The position numbers were made by a program, and so were the translations under genes. Below, piece after piece: positions 47,582 through 60,000 of a stretch of DNA of 64,000 nucleotides (positions are counted from its first letter, which is position 1; every line of letters starts with the position of its first letter). A model generated the notes under the pieces. That model ran no database searches, was not told where the DNA came from, and was given only the letters and a program-made list of their open reading frames with translations. The DNA is from Diphasiastrum complanatum (lineage: Eukaryota; Streptophyta; Lycopodiopsida; Lycopodiales; Lycopodiaceae): NCBI GenBank assembly GCA_029204225.1, contig CM055102.1, positions 1,989,629-2,053,628 on the forward strand. The letters are read 5' to 3'.

Positions 47582-49402
47582 CTATTTGGCTAATGACTCT
47601 GGCTTAGTATTCCAAGAAAACCAGATATGAAGGTATATCAATTTCTTGATAATTCTAACCTCTCCATGTAGTGTACAAATGTGAACATTTTTAAGCGGAA
47701 TCGGTAATACTGGTTTCCAAGTCGGATCTTCTATATCCCTTGAAACTCTCGTGCTCTTCGACATGTCATGTGTAGTTTTCATGCAATAGAGGCATGGATG
47801 TTTTGAATTTGCTCCATTTGAGATGTTGAACATGCACTTCAACGACTTCAGGTCTCCAGCCAAATGCCATTCCACCTTAAAATCACCTATTCCAGGGACA
47901 TTGAGTGGTGTGTCGCTCATATGATTCTTAATTATCTCTGGATATTCTGTTTTACTAAAAATCCAAAATAGAATGTCATGATCTTCTTTTAAAACCTGTT
48001 TGAAACGCAAAATCATGAACTATTTTAGGAGAATTGAACTCAGACCTATAATAACAGAACAATATTAGCTTAAAACACAAAACCATTAATTCTTGAAATG
48101 AATTAGTTGCTAGTACTCAATAGAATAGATTTAAACCTGGAAAGCTGCCAACCACCAGATATTATTTTTGGACTGCACACTGAAATAAAGACTCTCCGAG
48201 TTTATCGTATTGCTTAATGCTCCATTCATAAGTGTAACACTAACCCTTTCCAGCTTTTGTCCCTTTATTACTTCTGATTCATCTAACTTGAGAACTAATA
48301 TCAATTTTTCAACACTTTCATTTGTGATTCCATAAAACTTTACAATAAATCTCAGTAAATGATTCAGATCTACAAACATATTGTTGGTAGAATCATATGA
48401 CAAAGTGCCATGTTTTGAGTTATAAATTTCATGAATATGGTAAGGAATACCAATGATGTTTTGCAAACCCTTGTTTAACACATCCCTCTCTAATTTGATT
48501 TGAAAGGGCTGGGGAATAGGAAATTTTTTCATATGTACTTGTCCAAATGCCTCTTTGATAATTTTAAACATTGTGTCATATGCATCCCTGCTAATACCAG
48601 AATAATCATATGCCCCTTGTATCAATTTTCGGTCAATGATCTTGCCAACTTCGCCCATAAGGGCCTCTGCAATCTTGGACTTGATTCAAGAATATCGTTG
48701 ATTTCCAAGTAGACTCGTTGTTGACTTGGCTGTAAGTACTGCACTCAAAGACTTTTCAATCATGTCCTTGTCTTTCAGATTTTCATTGGTGACTAAAGCT
48801 AATCTGCAAAAGAAAAATAAGATTTAGAAAAAAAACAATTCAAAACCATTGAGTGCTAGATGAAACAAAACACATGAATAGTTTAAAACATAATCTTACT
48901 TGAAAGCATATATTCTTTTTTTCCGTTGAACCCCACTTGTTGAAAGCTCGTCAATACTTTTTAAAATAGCTCTTTTTCGCTTATTGTTCAGTATTTTCTG
49001 CCGTAATGTGTTTACTTCTACATTTATTTGACAATATGAGGTACGCAATGTTTGTACAATTAGTTTCATATTGTCAGTCTCTTGGTTGAGGTTTAATATA
49101 ATATCTTGCAAACGAGAATTATCTATCTTCAAGATTTCATTCTCTTCTTTTGTTTGCAAAAAAATAGTTTCTCTTTCTTTCACAATAACCCAATAGACCA
49201 TTGTGTCCTTCACACAAAAACAGTATGAGTTGTGTGATCGATCTAAAATTTGGATGTTGCATTGAGCTTGGATCGATTGGATACAAACTTCCTTCAACCC
49301 ATAGATCACAATGTTTCCTGTCTTCCATCCTTTGGTGAGCTGGTAAGGTGGAACCCTTCGGATTTTTTCTCGACAATGGAGCATATTCTGTGGGAAGATC
49401 AA
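47582..49402 (-). pseudogene. Transposase-like gene with coiled-coil N-terminal part
   Basis: Three exons fit in phase: about 49402-48900 (NEILKIDNSRLQDIILNLNQ, a coiled coil), 48806-48136, and 48001-47582. The second carries ILVLKLDESEVIKG and ERVSVTLMN. The third carries HLAGDLKSLKCMFNISNGAN followed by CLYC and later HGEVR. An acidic residue on a strand, then GDLK with a Cys-x-x-Cys, is the layout of RNase H-fold DDE transposases with an inserted zinc site; I cannot name the superfamily. One TGA at 48686 interrupts exon 2 and could come from CGA. Further 3' sequence down to about 46830 has coding-like frames but many stops. It is transcribed away from the Ulp1-like gene, with only about 150 bp between their open frames. 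Confidence 0.5.
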
Positions 49403-49551
49403 TATGGAGATGATATTTAGACATCTTAATAATCGATAGATTAATCTAGTAGAAAACCAATTTGTTATATATCTTGTAAGTTATTAAAACTCGTCTTAAT
49501 TAAAAAAAAATTAATTGAAAAAGTTTGAAATGACCTTGGCGCTCTTTTTGA

Positions 49552-51159
49552 TCCATCACACTCCATGTTTCTTGTTTGATATGCAAAATCAATGCGGATT
49601 CGATGTTGTGCTCCATTCATGGCAAGAGGGTGACACTGATGCCCAAGGACATGCTTGTTGTCATGAGGCTTCGAAGCACCTATGACAGCATTTTTAAGTC
49701 TGGATTCACACAGAGGCAAGTTCCTCTTGAAAGGGGGCATGTCCCACCCCGCAAAAAGAGAAAGCAAGCATAGCCCAAACATTCGCAACTCAAGCCCAGG
49801 TCTCCCAGCTCTTCACCCTCACCTCCTCCCATTAGAAAAGATCTGGCTAGTACGTCCGAAATTCCACTGGTTGAGAGTCCTCCCGTAACCTCTGATCTTC
49901 AACTGCACGATTCTCCTTCTATACATGAGGATGACCTAAATACAGTGGTAGACATGATTGTTTCTGATGTTGATGCAACTGATAAAGAGTTGCACATTAG
50001 ACTTCCGAATGAACCTAAAAACACATTTTTTTATTCTGAGAGCTACATTGATTTTGACCTGTATATAGTCAAGAAAATAGATGATCTCGGAGGGGAGTTT
50101 ATGTTTTGTATAGACAATATTAATTTTGCAATGCATATCAAAGACCCGCATTGTAGGGAGCTAAAAGAGAAGACCTCATATATCTCAGACACAGTAGTTG
50201 AATCTGCTTGTGCATACTATCCACATAAATATACATATACAGTCACGAAGGAGATTTCTTTTGTATCTCCATTTTTTGGGCATCTGTTGAATAAAGAGAG
50301 GAAAGCCAGAAGGCTCTTTAGGCACACCAGCAAAGAGGCATCAATGTTCATCATCCCATACTGTTCAAAGTAAGATAGTTTCTTCTTGTAAAGTCTATTT
50401 TAAGTAAGATTTTTCTTTTGGAAACTCTTATAGATTCTAGTAATTCATTGCTTGTCTCTTTATGGCAGCAAACATTGGAGTGTGCACGTCATATCCATGA
50501 AGGTGGATTCAATTGAAAGCTGCACACATGTGTGCATGACAATGAATTCTTTGCATGCCACCCATTCCATGATTAAATCCATGTACAAAAGGATGGTGGA
50601 GCTATTGCCCAGGCCAGATGGGTTGGTTGTAAATACCAACATAGAGGTTGTTGATGCAAAGGTAAAAGGAATCTTTTTACGTATTTTATTTGCATGATGG
50701 CATGTAGTTTAGAATTATATTGAATTATACTTTAATAATTTTTCGCTGTGATTTCTCAGTCTTTGCAACAAGACGATGCTTTCAGTTGCGGATGGTATTC
50801 AATCTGGAACGTTAAATCGTTCTTGGATTGGTTATGGTGCAACCTCCAGATGGTAGTATCCATGAGGTATTTTTTTCAATGTTCCAGTATCCTGATGATA
50901 TATTGTTAACTTTGTGAATTTATATATTTAATAACATTGGCTAATACATACATACACTCGATATTTTTTTTTGGAGTTCCAATGTCCTGAGGTATCAACA
51001 AATGCGATTCATCAGTATCGGCATGAAATGTTGGAAATTTTACTATCACGTGCAAGGCCCTACAAGCATGAAGGTGCCTCGGATGAACCTGCTAGGGGAT
51101 CCGTGGATAAGGTTACAGTGCTCAAGGATATGCCTCAGGCACCTTTGATTGAAATGTAA
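49552..51159 (+). pseudogene. Histone H3-like segment fused to a Ulp1-like (C48) protease
   Basis: Blocks: 49552-50369, 50469-50661, 50760-50852 and 50977-51159, joined at GT-AG sites with matching phases (AA|C, phase 0, phase 0). At 49606-49677 the frame reads LCSIHGKRVTLMPKD plus MLVVMRLR, a close match to the end of the histone H3 fold (KRVTxMPKD is near invariant in H3). Then come a basic stretch (PPRKKRKQA), a Ser/Pro-rich linker and a C48 protease: KHWSVHVISM (catalytic His), then MNSL where an acidic DS is expected, and QQDDAFSCGW with Gln and Cys. The last exon begins FQCPEV and ends PLIEM. One TAG at 49771 interrupts the linker (possibly former CAG). The upstream H3 helices are not visible in this frame; an earlier exon may hold them. 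Ulp1 domains are common in plant DNA transposons. Confidence 0.6.
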
Positions 51160-51666
51160 ATATAGTTCTGACAGACACATAGAAATATATCATCACATGA
51201 TGATCCATAGAACAATAAATAGGCAAATAGAAAGTGGGCTATTACTGAATGCCACAAATATATTATATCGATTTCAAAAACAATGTACATTTTTCAAAAT
51301 ACTAAATACAAATTGCTTGATGAAATCTTAAAGTCATTTGAGACTTCTTTGTATTCCTTTTTTTTTGAAAAAGTACATTGATGTTGCTCGTATATCATCC
51401 CAATGTTTATGCAGTTTCAACAATTTCTACGCTTCTATTTAAGTCCTTGCACTCTATGCGACTTTCTGTCTTGGTCTTACCTGTACATCAAAGAAACTTG
51501 TTAAACAATATCAACATTGAGAATGTCAAATGAAATATTGCAATACCGAAAACACTGAAACATGTTTAAATAAAATCATTGAAAGTCATTTCAAATGAGT
51601 ACTAGAATAAATACACATACACCTACCAATCTCTCGTTGACTCAAAAACAGAAGTGTTTAGGAATA

Positions 51667-52811
51667 TCATATTGCAACAATGTAAGCTCTGATCGAATGT
51701 GATCGAGTGTCTTCTTTCACCTCAATTGTTGTAAGAGTAGAATTATTTTTCCTCGCTTGAATTTCTATTTGATCTTGATGATTCACTGTAAAATCCTGAT
51801 CCAATGCTTTCCATCCGTTGCCAACTTTGGACCATCTTCTATAATAAAATGTTAAAGAAAGCACTTGTTTTTCTATAAGATATCTAAATTTTATTGACGA
51901 TCTATTAACTATGCACTCAATATTGCCATTACTCTTTTTATTCCAATGATCATCAAGGAGGCTTGATAACATATTGTCTGTTAAATCACTACAAATAAAC
52001 ATTGTCACTGTTTTACGAATATTACATTCAACAAAAAAATCAACAAAAATTGCATTAGGCAAAAACCAGTGCAATCTATTGTTTTTTGAACCTGTGCTAC
52101 ATTTCATACAGTTTTGAATGTCCATAAAAAACCTTGATCGGAAGCTCTCTACTATGGTGGAATCTGGAGGAATCCATTCTTCGCTTGAGAAAGAGGGTAA
52201 TGGTATCGCCTCTAATTTTCCACCTAAACTAGATGGTGTGTAAAATGAATCATAGAAGAAAATACAAGAATCCAAAAGTAATCTCGTGGAGCGGTTCTTG
52301 TATTGCAGAAGACCAATATCAGAATGAATAACGTCCATGATGTCGACAAGGGATTGTATAGGTTGCCATTCGATTATGCTTGATGAATACAAATCTGCAC
52401 AAATCCATAAAACTATATGTCATTTAAATACCCAGATACACGTCTAAATGATTAATGCAAAGCTCAAAGCAAAAAAATTCTCCAAAACTTACAATTGCAT
52501 TTGAGTCTGTCATTTGAACTTACGCCTTCCACTCTAATTTCCTTATGCATGTAGACATGTTGAATCAAGACCTCTGAAATGGATCGACCACCGGGTGAAA
52601 CTTTGAAGTCTAAAATTCTACCTTTCCAAAAATTCCTATAATCCATATTTGATTTTCTCTTTTTACCAAAAACACCTCTTGAGGAGGGATGCATTAGAAC
52701 CCAGTGAAATTTTCTATAGATACATGGTATCCAAGAGCCATCAGAGTCTTTTTCATTACAAACAAAAACTGAGACAATATTACTTTGTGGTCTACGACTT
52801 CCGGAAGCCAT
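51667..52811 (-). CDS. Intact two-exon ORF, 348 aa, family not recognised
   Basis: Exon 1 is 52811-52493 and exon 2 is 52394-51667; the total of 1,047 nt is 348 codons plus stop. The donor AATT|GTAAGT and acceptor TTGTGCAG|ATTT keep frame across the junction. The start MASGSRRPQSNIVSVFVCN fits the first ATG of the exon. Exon 1 has a basic stretch GVFGKKRKSN. The product is globular-looking, with no membrane segment, no signal peptide and no catalytic motif that I recognise; Trp, Phe and Asn are frequent in exon 2. There is no premature stop, unlike its neighbours, so it is either young or under constraint. It is convergent with the Ulp1-like gene (508 bp apart) and may be an accessory gene of the same mobile element. 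Confidence 0.6.
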
Positions 52812-53190
52812 TACAAAGCTAAAAGAAGATGAACAACAGAGTTTGGAACAAAATATAGTTGAATCAGTATGAAAATAAATAACCAAATTTGTAATAAATG
52901 TTGGCGGTCTTTCGTAAATCATATATGTTAGTCTAACTACAGTTAGATCAAAATAGACTTACTTTAACCACAAGTGTTAGGTCTCGGGCACTTAGGAAAC
53001 TCATGGGCAGCAATTACGGTCCAATCACAAGTCAAGACCCTGCCCGACGGGAGTTTTAAATTGTATAAAAATATGACCGGAAAGTTCCAAAAAAAAAAAT
53101 CGACCGGTAACAACGTTACGATCTTTCACAGGTGTAAATATATAACTGGGCCAAGTACACGTCGAATAGTTGAAAAGTCAAAAACAACAT
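52812..53190. other. Spacer right of the 348-aa ORF
   Basis: No gene. On the minus strand this is upstream of the 348-aa ORF and should hold its promoter; an AATTTAAAACTCC stretch and poly-A tracts are present but no clear TATA box. I looked for terminal inverted repeats matching 43.4-44.3 kb and found none. Confidence 0.4.
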
Positions 53191-53191
53191 C

Positions 53192-55108
53192 TTGACAAAA
53201 GGCCCTTTTGGTGCTCAAAACTCCTCTAATGATTATAATCAACATTGCGTAAGCGGCTGCCATTCACCGGAGTATCAAATCGTTTTCCATCCAAGTGCTC
53301 AAGAATTACTACGCCATAGTTCAAGATTTCCTTCACTTTATCATAATGGTGCAGGGAATCTTATTGGAAGATTCAACTTGGCCATTCCCTCTGGGATACT
53401 AGGGAGTACTAAATCTGTGTATAACAAAAAACATCTTCTAGTAAACACTTTATTGTTTGATTAACAAAGTATGTACCCCGGTCACTGACAATCTCGATCG
53501 GACATCCAAATCTGATTATAATATTTTGACATAGAAACTTGCCATAGATTTCGCATCAGCAACTTTGACAGCTTTGGCTTCAACCCACTTGGTCATGTAA
53601 TCAGCTGCTACGATGATGTATCAGGCCTGAGATCCTTGCGCGACAGGGTGAATAGGTCCAACATAATCTAGTCCCCATTTTTCAAACGGTGCTTGCGATA
53701 AAACCGGATGCAAGAGTTCATAGTTCTGTCGAGTAGGCCGTCATGCTCGCTGGCAAACATCACATGTCTGAATAACATTTTATGTGTCCTTGTGAAGTTT
53801 AGGCCACCAACAACCTAATTGTAAAAGTTTGTGAATAGTAATATCTATAGAGAAGTGTCCCCTCCACTCATGCCATCATGTGAAAACATGATTAAATCTG
53901 GTACTTCATGAGGTAAAACACACCTTCGTAAAATATTATCTGATCCACGATGATACAATTATCCTGCAATTAATTGATAAGGTTGAGTCTTATGAATCAA
54001 TTGTCTCTTCTGTACTTTTGTCAGGGAGTCATTTGGTTGTCCTAGCATCAGGTACTCAACAATATCTGCTGCCCACTCAGGACTGCTTCAACATTGAATA
54101 ACGCAGCATCTGGCAGTTCATCATCCACTTCAGTGTTAATGGGTGCGGATTCGATTCGTGAAACGTGATCGGCTAGATAATGTTGTTTCCCATTTCAAAC
54201 TACAATTCGAAAGTCAAATTCAGTCAATAACAATAACCATCTTGCAATACGTCCAGTATTGTACGTCTTGTTTACCAAGTAAAGTAACGGTTGATGATCC
54301 GTATAAAATGCAAAGTGCATTTCCATGAGGTAGTGACGAATTTCCGAACAGAAAAAATCATGGCTGCTTTGATCTTCTCATCAAATTGCAACTGCAACTT
54401 TTCCATCTGTTTTTGCTGGTTCTTCCCAAGTTTCTCGAGCTCATTGAGCATCATTTCTATAGTAGCATTGGCATTCGTTGATGCAATAGTGGTGGATGTC
54501 GTAGTAATCTGCCCTGTTGTATAAGGCAACATACTGATATTTGGCTCCTCATCTGAATCTTCATCCTCGTCCCGAATTGCATCGTCCATAGCATTTTGCA
54601 AGAGTGCATACTCATTATGGCATTTCAACTCACGTCTGATCCATTTAGGTAGATCTGACAAAAACCACATAATCATGGCATTTTCGTTAATCAGCTCAGG
54701 TTCGCATTCAGATCTAAGACATTTCACCCATTCAATATAATCTCGAACCATTTCTTGCTATCCCATTTTAATTTTACTTAAAAGTAGAAAAGGGTCTTCC
54801 ATAAACTTTCGCTGTTTGAACCGTGTGATAAGGGCTCACTTAACAACCTCCCAATCTATATACTCAGTTTCGTCTCGGTCATAGTACCAATCTTGTGCTG
54901 CGCCTGTTAAGGCCACAGGAAACAATTTAAGCTTATTTTGAGGATAAATCTCACCATAGACCTCACAGGATTCAGCATAGATATGAAGAAATCTAACTAG
55001 ATCTGTTAATCCATTATATTTGGGTAGATCCAAACGGGGTGCTCTTCTAGCAATAATTGGATTGACTTCCTGTAAACCACCTCCAAGATCAGCTCCAGGG
55101 GCAGCCAT
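53192..55108 (-). mobile_element. Decayed Ty3/gypsy element, gag joined to RNase H
   Basis: The gag frame 55108-54836 starts MAAPGADLGGGLQEV and contains YAESCEVYGE and LTGAAQDWYYD. After a stop near 54835 it continues to 54370 with KWIRRELKCHNEYALLQNA. At about 54350 the frame passes directly into gypsy RNase H (AAMIFSVRKF), so protease and most of RT have been lost. Integrase follows to about 53192: a CDVCQRA zinc region, APFEKWGLDYVGPIHP, a DDE segment, and YPRGNGQVES near 53380. Several stops break it, including TGA at 53741-53743. No LTR was identified. The coordinates mark the recognisable part only. Confidence 0.85.
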
Positions 55109-56616
55109 CTTTACAAATTTAGATTAAGCAGACAATGAGATTAGATCTAGATTTTTTAATCACAACTATCTCAGATCAGATCTGCTAGATCTATTCCATT
55201 TTTCAAGAATCTGATTCTATATCATGAAAAAGTTTTCGAGATTTGATCAATCGATACTTCTCAAAAATGATAAATCTCTCAGAATCCAGTTCAAAATATA
55301 TCATATTTGATCCAAATTTTGACAGAGACTTGATTTGAAAAATTAGAAACTTAAAATAGGTCTGGTGAAGGTTCACTAGGCGAAGATTGGCTCGACAAAG
55401 GTTCAATAGTGGTATTTTGGGCAAAAAAAACTATCTGAACCTTGGGAAATAACCTTCGCCAACCTCTCAGGTGAAAGATCCGATTGCTTTTTCTTTCATT
55501 TCTATTCTACACTCTAGTTTCACTCACACAGGTCACAGAAGCTAGATAAGCCATTGACAAGCAAGGCAACCTATAGTTTTGGTAAGAAAAATAGACTAGA
55601 ACTTTGATTTTTGGATCTTATGCTACTCATTCATAGATCAGCCATGAGAAATAATATCTAATTCTTATGGATTTATAGACCATAAGTAGCTAAACTCAAA
55701 CATGAATCTAAACTAAGATTGCAAGAGAATGAATGGGCGACTTCAATAATAGATGTTATAAGACAATTTAGTGTTAAATTTTTTAAGTGATTATGCTATA
55801 ACTTTCAATTGATAGAGAATATTTTGTGCACAATTGTTCAATGCACCTGAAATAGGTTTATTGTAACAAGAATAAAAAGGATCTATTGATGGTAAATCAC
55901 TTGCTCTTCTTTAGTGCTACTTCGAATCAAGTGTTGTAATGCTACTCAAACCAATCGTTGTTAATACGTATGCTCTTGCCTTGCTCCAATGGTTGCTCAA
56001 ACAAATCTACCATTGATCATGACAAAGATCAGAAGTGTTAGCCTCAACACGAGTTAGAGAGAGAAAGATAGAGATATAACAATCAAAAAATATGTGGATC
56101 CAAAATGGCATGAGATTGCTACAAAGCTTTGGTTCTTCCTCACAAAATATGAGGAGAGCTACACATATTTATGGAGTTTGAGATAGCTCGAGGTAGAACC
56201 ACATCCATCCATCATTTAATGACATCTAAAGTGAAAACTAGAGTCTATGTGACATTTGTCACTTCTCATGCATGAAACTCTACCAACTTTTTCCAAGTGT
56301 GCTAGTTCTAACTAGATATGTACAAATCATCATGCATGTGTCCATTACACTTTGTGAATGCCTTGCATGTCACTATGGATCACTTACAATTAATGCATGT
56401 GAATTGCCACAAGTTTCTACAAGCATAATTTTGCTAATTCTATGTCTACAAACTATATGCAAGTTGTACTCATCATTCTAGATGTGACATCTCCATGTAG
56501 CTCAAGTTCTATCTAGGCCAAACTTGGCATTTTGCATTTATGAACAACATACTTGCATGGTACAATATTTGTAGCAAGCCTAAAGACAAGATGGATTATT
56601 TTTCCATTTGAACACT
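55109..56616. other. Non-coding; includes LTR sequence of the copia at 56.6-57.1 kb
   Basis: The right part, ending at 56616, is the LTR of the minus-strand copia: on the minus strand TGTTCAAATGGAAAAAT follows the polypurine tract TTTTTAGGAGGAG. The left limit of the LTR could not be set. The rest, 55109 to about 55900, shows no gene; it would contain the leader and perhaps LTR of the gypsy element to its left. Confidence 0.5.
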
Positions 56617-56631
56617 CCTCCTAAAAACAGT

Positions 56632-57092
56632 CTATATAGATTTTTGATATGCTCTATCACTTGCAAAATCCGAGTCAGAATAACCAACAATAGAAAGATC
56701 TTCACTTTTATACAATAAACCATAATCAAAGGTTGAAGATATATATCTAAGCATTCTCTTGGCCATTTTCCAATGATAAATAGTAGGATTTTGCATAGAC
56801 TGGCTCAACTTATGAACACTAAAGCTTATGTCAGGTCTAGTTATTGTGAGCCAAATTAAGGAGCCTATAAGACTCCTAAAAAGTGTGATGTCCACGAAGG
56901 ATCTTTCATCACTCTTGTTAGGGTCTTTTACATTTTGCTCCATAGGAGTTTCTATACTCTTACAATCTAACATATTGAACGTTTTAAACATTGAAAGAGC
57001 ATACTTTGATTGACATACAAAAGCTTTATCTTTAAGAAAGTCAATCTCTAATCCTAGAATGTAGTGAATTTTTCCAAGATCTTGCATCTTGA
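56632..57092 (-). mobile_element. Ty1/copia RT C-terminal and RNase H fragment
   Basis: The minus frame 57087-56632 reads [17 protein letters not shown], then YALSMF, KMAKRMLRYISS and GYSDSDFASD before ending. RNase H is cut short and joins almost directly to a polypurine tract at 56617-56630, so the end of pol is deleted. At 57093 it abuts gypsy integrase sequence. It is most likely the downstream half of the copia at 61.9-64.0 kb, separated by the nested gypsy; about 65 RT residues between the two halves are missing. Confidence 0.85.
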
Positions 57093-60000
57093 TATCATCC
57101 GCTCCTGGAGACTATCGTGTTCATCCATTCGCTCTTCATTACTAATGCAAAACGTCGAAACTTTGAATTCTATTGGTAGTATGGGATGCATTCCATACAC
57201 AAGATAGTATGGAGTCTGCCTAGTTGTAATCTTTTTAGCAGTTCTATATGCCCATAAGACAGACGGTAACTTCTGATCCCAATCAGAAGAATGTGTTTCT
57301 GTTACTTTATTCAAAATTTTACATAGAATTATATTTGCTCGCTCCGTAAGCCCATTTGCTTTTGGATTATATGGAGTGGTTTGGCGATGTGTAATAGAAA
57401 AATATGACAACATGGCTTCAATGGTCTCATTAAGAAAATGGGTTCCCCTATCGCTAACAAGTTATAAGGGACAACCATATCGCGTGATAATGTTTTGGAA
57501 TAAAAACTTTGCTACAGTCTTAGCATCGTTCTTAATTGTGGCTTCGGCCTCTACCATCTTGGTAGCATAGTTCGTGGCAACGAGTATGTAACAACGACGA
57601 TTTTTACGCATGATCGGTTTGATAGGTCCTACAAAATCTATCCCCCACTTCTCAAAGGGTGTTAAGGAAATAATTGGAGTAAATGGCCAATGTGTTGCAA
57701 AGCTGGGTTTCCCCATCCTCTGGCATGCATCACATTTTTTAATGAATAATTTACCATCTCTATAGATGGTAGGCCACCAATATTTAGCATTGAAAATCTT
57801 TTTTGCAGTGTTTTTAAGATCATAGTGACCTCCCGAATCTTCATCATGTAATGCACTTATTACAGCGGTTGTCTCGGTTGGTTCTAGACATCGGTGGAGA
57901 CTATCATCAGTTCGTAATTTACACAATATACTATTTACAATCGTATAAGGTCCTACCTTAGAAAGAAAAACAGTTTTTTGTTGTTTATTATAATGTTCAG
58001 GATATATCTGGTCCTGTAAGAAATTAATAACGTCCATATATATTGATGTTTCTGATTGAATATGCATTATATGTTCATCTGGAAATTCATCATAAAATTG
58101 ATTTTTTGTTTGGAGGCGGGATATATAATTAGCATTTTGATGATCCTTGCCTCTTCTTAATTCTACTTCATAATTAAACTCATCTAATAATAATATCCAT
58201 CTAGCTATTCTACCCGAAAGATCAGGTTTATTCACTAAATGTTTTAATGCTTAGTGATCTACGTAAAAAACAAAAGGGTATCCTAAAAGGTAATGTCTAA
58301 ATTTCTTTACTGAATAAATCATCCCTAGTGCTTCTCGCTCTGTAGCGGAATAATTCTTTTCTGATGCAGCGAGTTGCCTTCCTGCATAGTAAATTGGATA
58401 ATCTATATTTTGGTCATCTTTCTGACTAAGCACTACACCTATTGCAAACGATGATGTGTCTACATATAAATGGAATTTTTTAGCCCAATTTGGAGGTCTA
58501 ACCCCAGTGGCTTCTGCTAATGACTGTTTCAATTGATCAAAAGCTTGCTAATGGTCTTGTGTCCAATGGTACTCAACAATTTTTTTTAGTAAACTTGTTA
58601 AAGAAGTTACTATTATAGCATAATCTTCAATTATCCTTCGATAGTAACCTACATGTCCTAGAAAACCTCTAAGCTCTCTTAAATTGGTTGGTTCTAATAA
58701 TTCTAAAATCTTTTTTATTTTTTCAATGTCGGCTTGTATACCATCCTCCAAAATTTTATGCCCTAAAAGGATGTCTTCCCTCATCCCAAAGTAACACTTA
58801 GCTGGATGCAGTTTAAGAGATGTCTCTTGACATTTTCTCAATGTTTTCTCTAATGTATCTAAATGGTTTTTAGTTGATGAATAGACACAAAAGTCATCCA
58901 TGAAAATTTTTAAAAACTTTCTTAAAAAATTTTGAAAAATATTTGTCATCATACGTTGGAATGTGACAGGTGCATTACAAAGACTAAAGGGCATTCGCGT
59001 ATATGCGTACGTCCTCCAATCAGTAGTGAAAGTAGTTTTGGATCTATCTTCCTCTTTTATAAAAACTTGGTTATAACTTGAGAATCCATCTAAAAATCTA
59101 TAACGTTCATGACCAGCTACCTGGTCAAGAATGGTATATGTATACGGTAGAGGATGATAATCCTTTGTTGTAGCAGCATTTAGTTTTCTAAAATCTTGAC
59201 AAACTCTAATCTTGCCCGTCTTCTTCTTAGGTACTATAACTATTGGTGGCACCCACTCGCTGCTTAGAACAGGATATATAATACCCGCTCTAAGACATCT
59301 ATCTTATTCATCTTTTACTAATAAGGAGTACTTTGGATTCAATCTATATTGATGTTGTCTAACAGGTATTGTTCCCTGAATAAGATCTATTCTATGTTCA
59401 TCCCATTTAACTGGTATTCCTATTAAATCATCCATCGACCAAGCAAACACGTTTTGGTATGTTTGAAGAAGCAATATATGCTCTTCACATTCCTGGTCCA
59501 ATTGGTGTTTATATAGATTCAAAGTCTTACCTTTATTTATCTACCATCCCCTTGGTCAGACTTGCTCTGGTTCCACCCAGAACTTCTCTTGACTTGGATG
59601 TTGTCGGTATTTCTTCTTCCTCGTCAATCTCATAGCATTCTATAAAATTGATCCATGATTCAGCAGGTCTAGCTAACTCCTCATCCCATCTCAAAAGGTG
59701 ACCCCCTATTGGACTGGTTGTGAGAATACCTGGAAAAAATATCTGTTTGGTAGACCAATTTATAATAGCATCTGCTTGATATAACCATGGTCTTGAATAA
59801 GGTGGTGTATCTATTGGATTTATGACAAGGAAATTCATAACAAACGTCTCTGTCTCTATAACTACGTTAATACCTTTTAGCTCACCTACTGGTATACATT
59901 TAGTCGCATCTGCTAAATGGATTTCGTGATAAGTGATAGGCTGTATCTGGTTTTCTAATCCTAATTCTTTAACCATTGTTTTCGTTACTAAGTTGATACT

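Noticed and set aside
49137..49424. Alternative minus frame MSKYHLHIDL... at the start of the transposase-like gene
   Set aside because: The neighbouring frame runs on into the coiled coil and exon 2 in phase; this one may be the true first residues before a frameshift, but I cannot show it.
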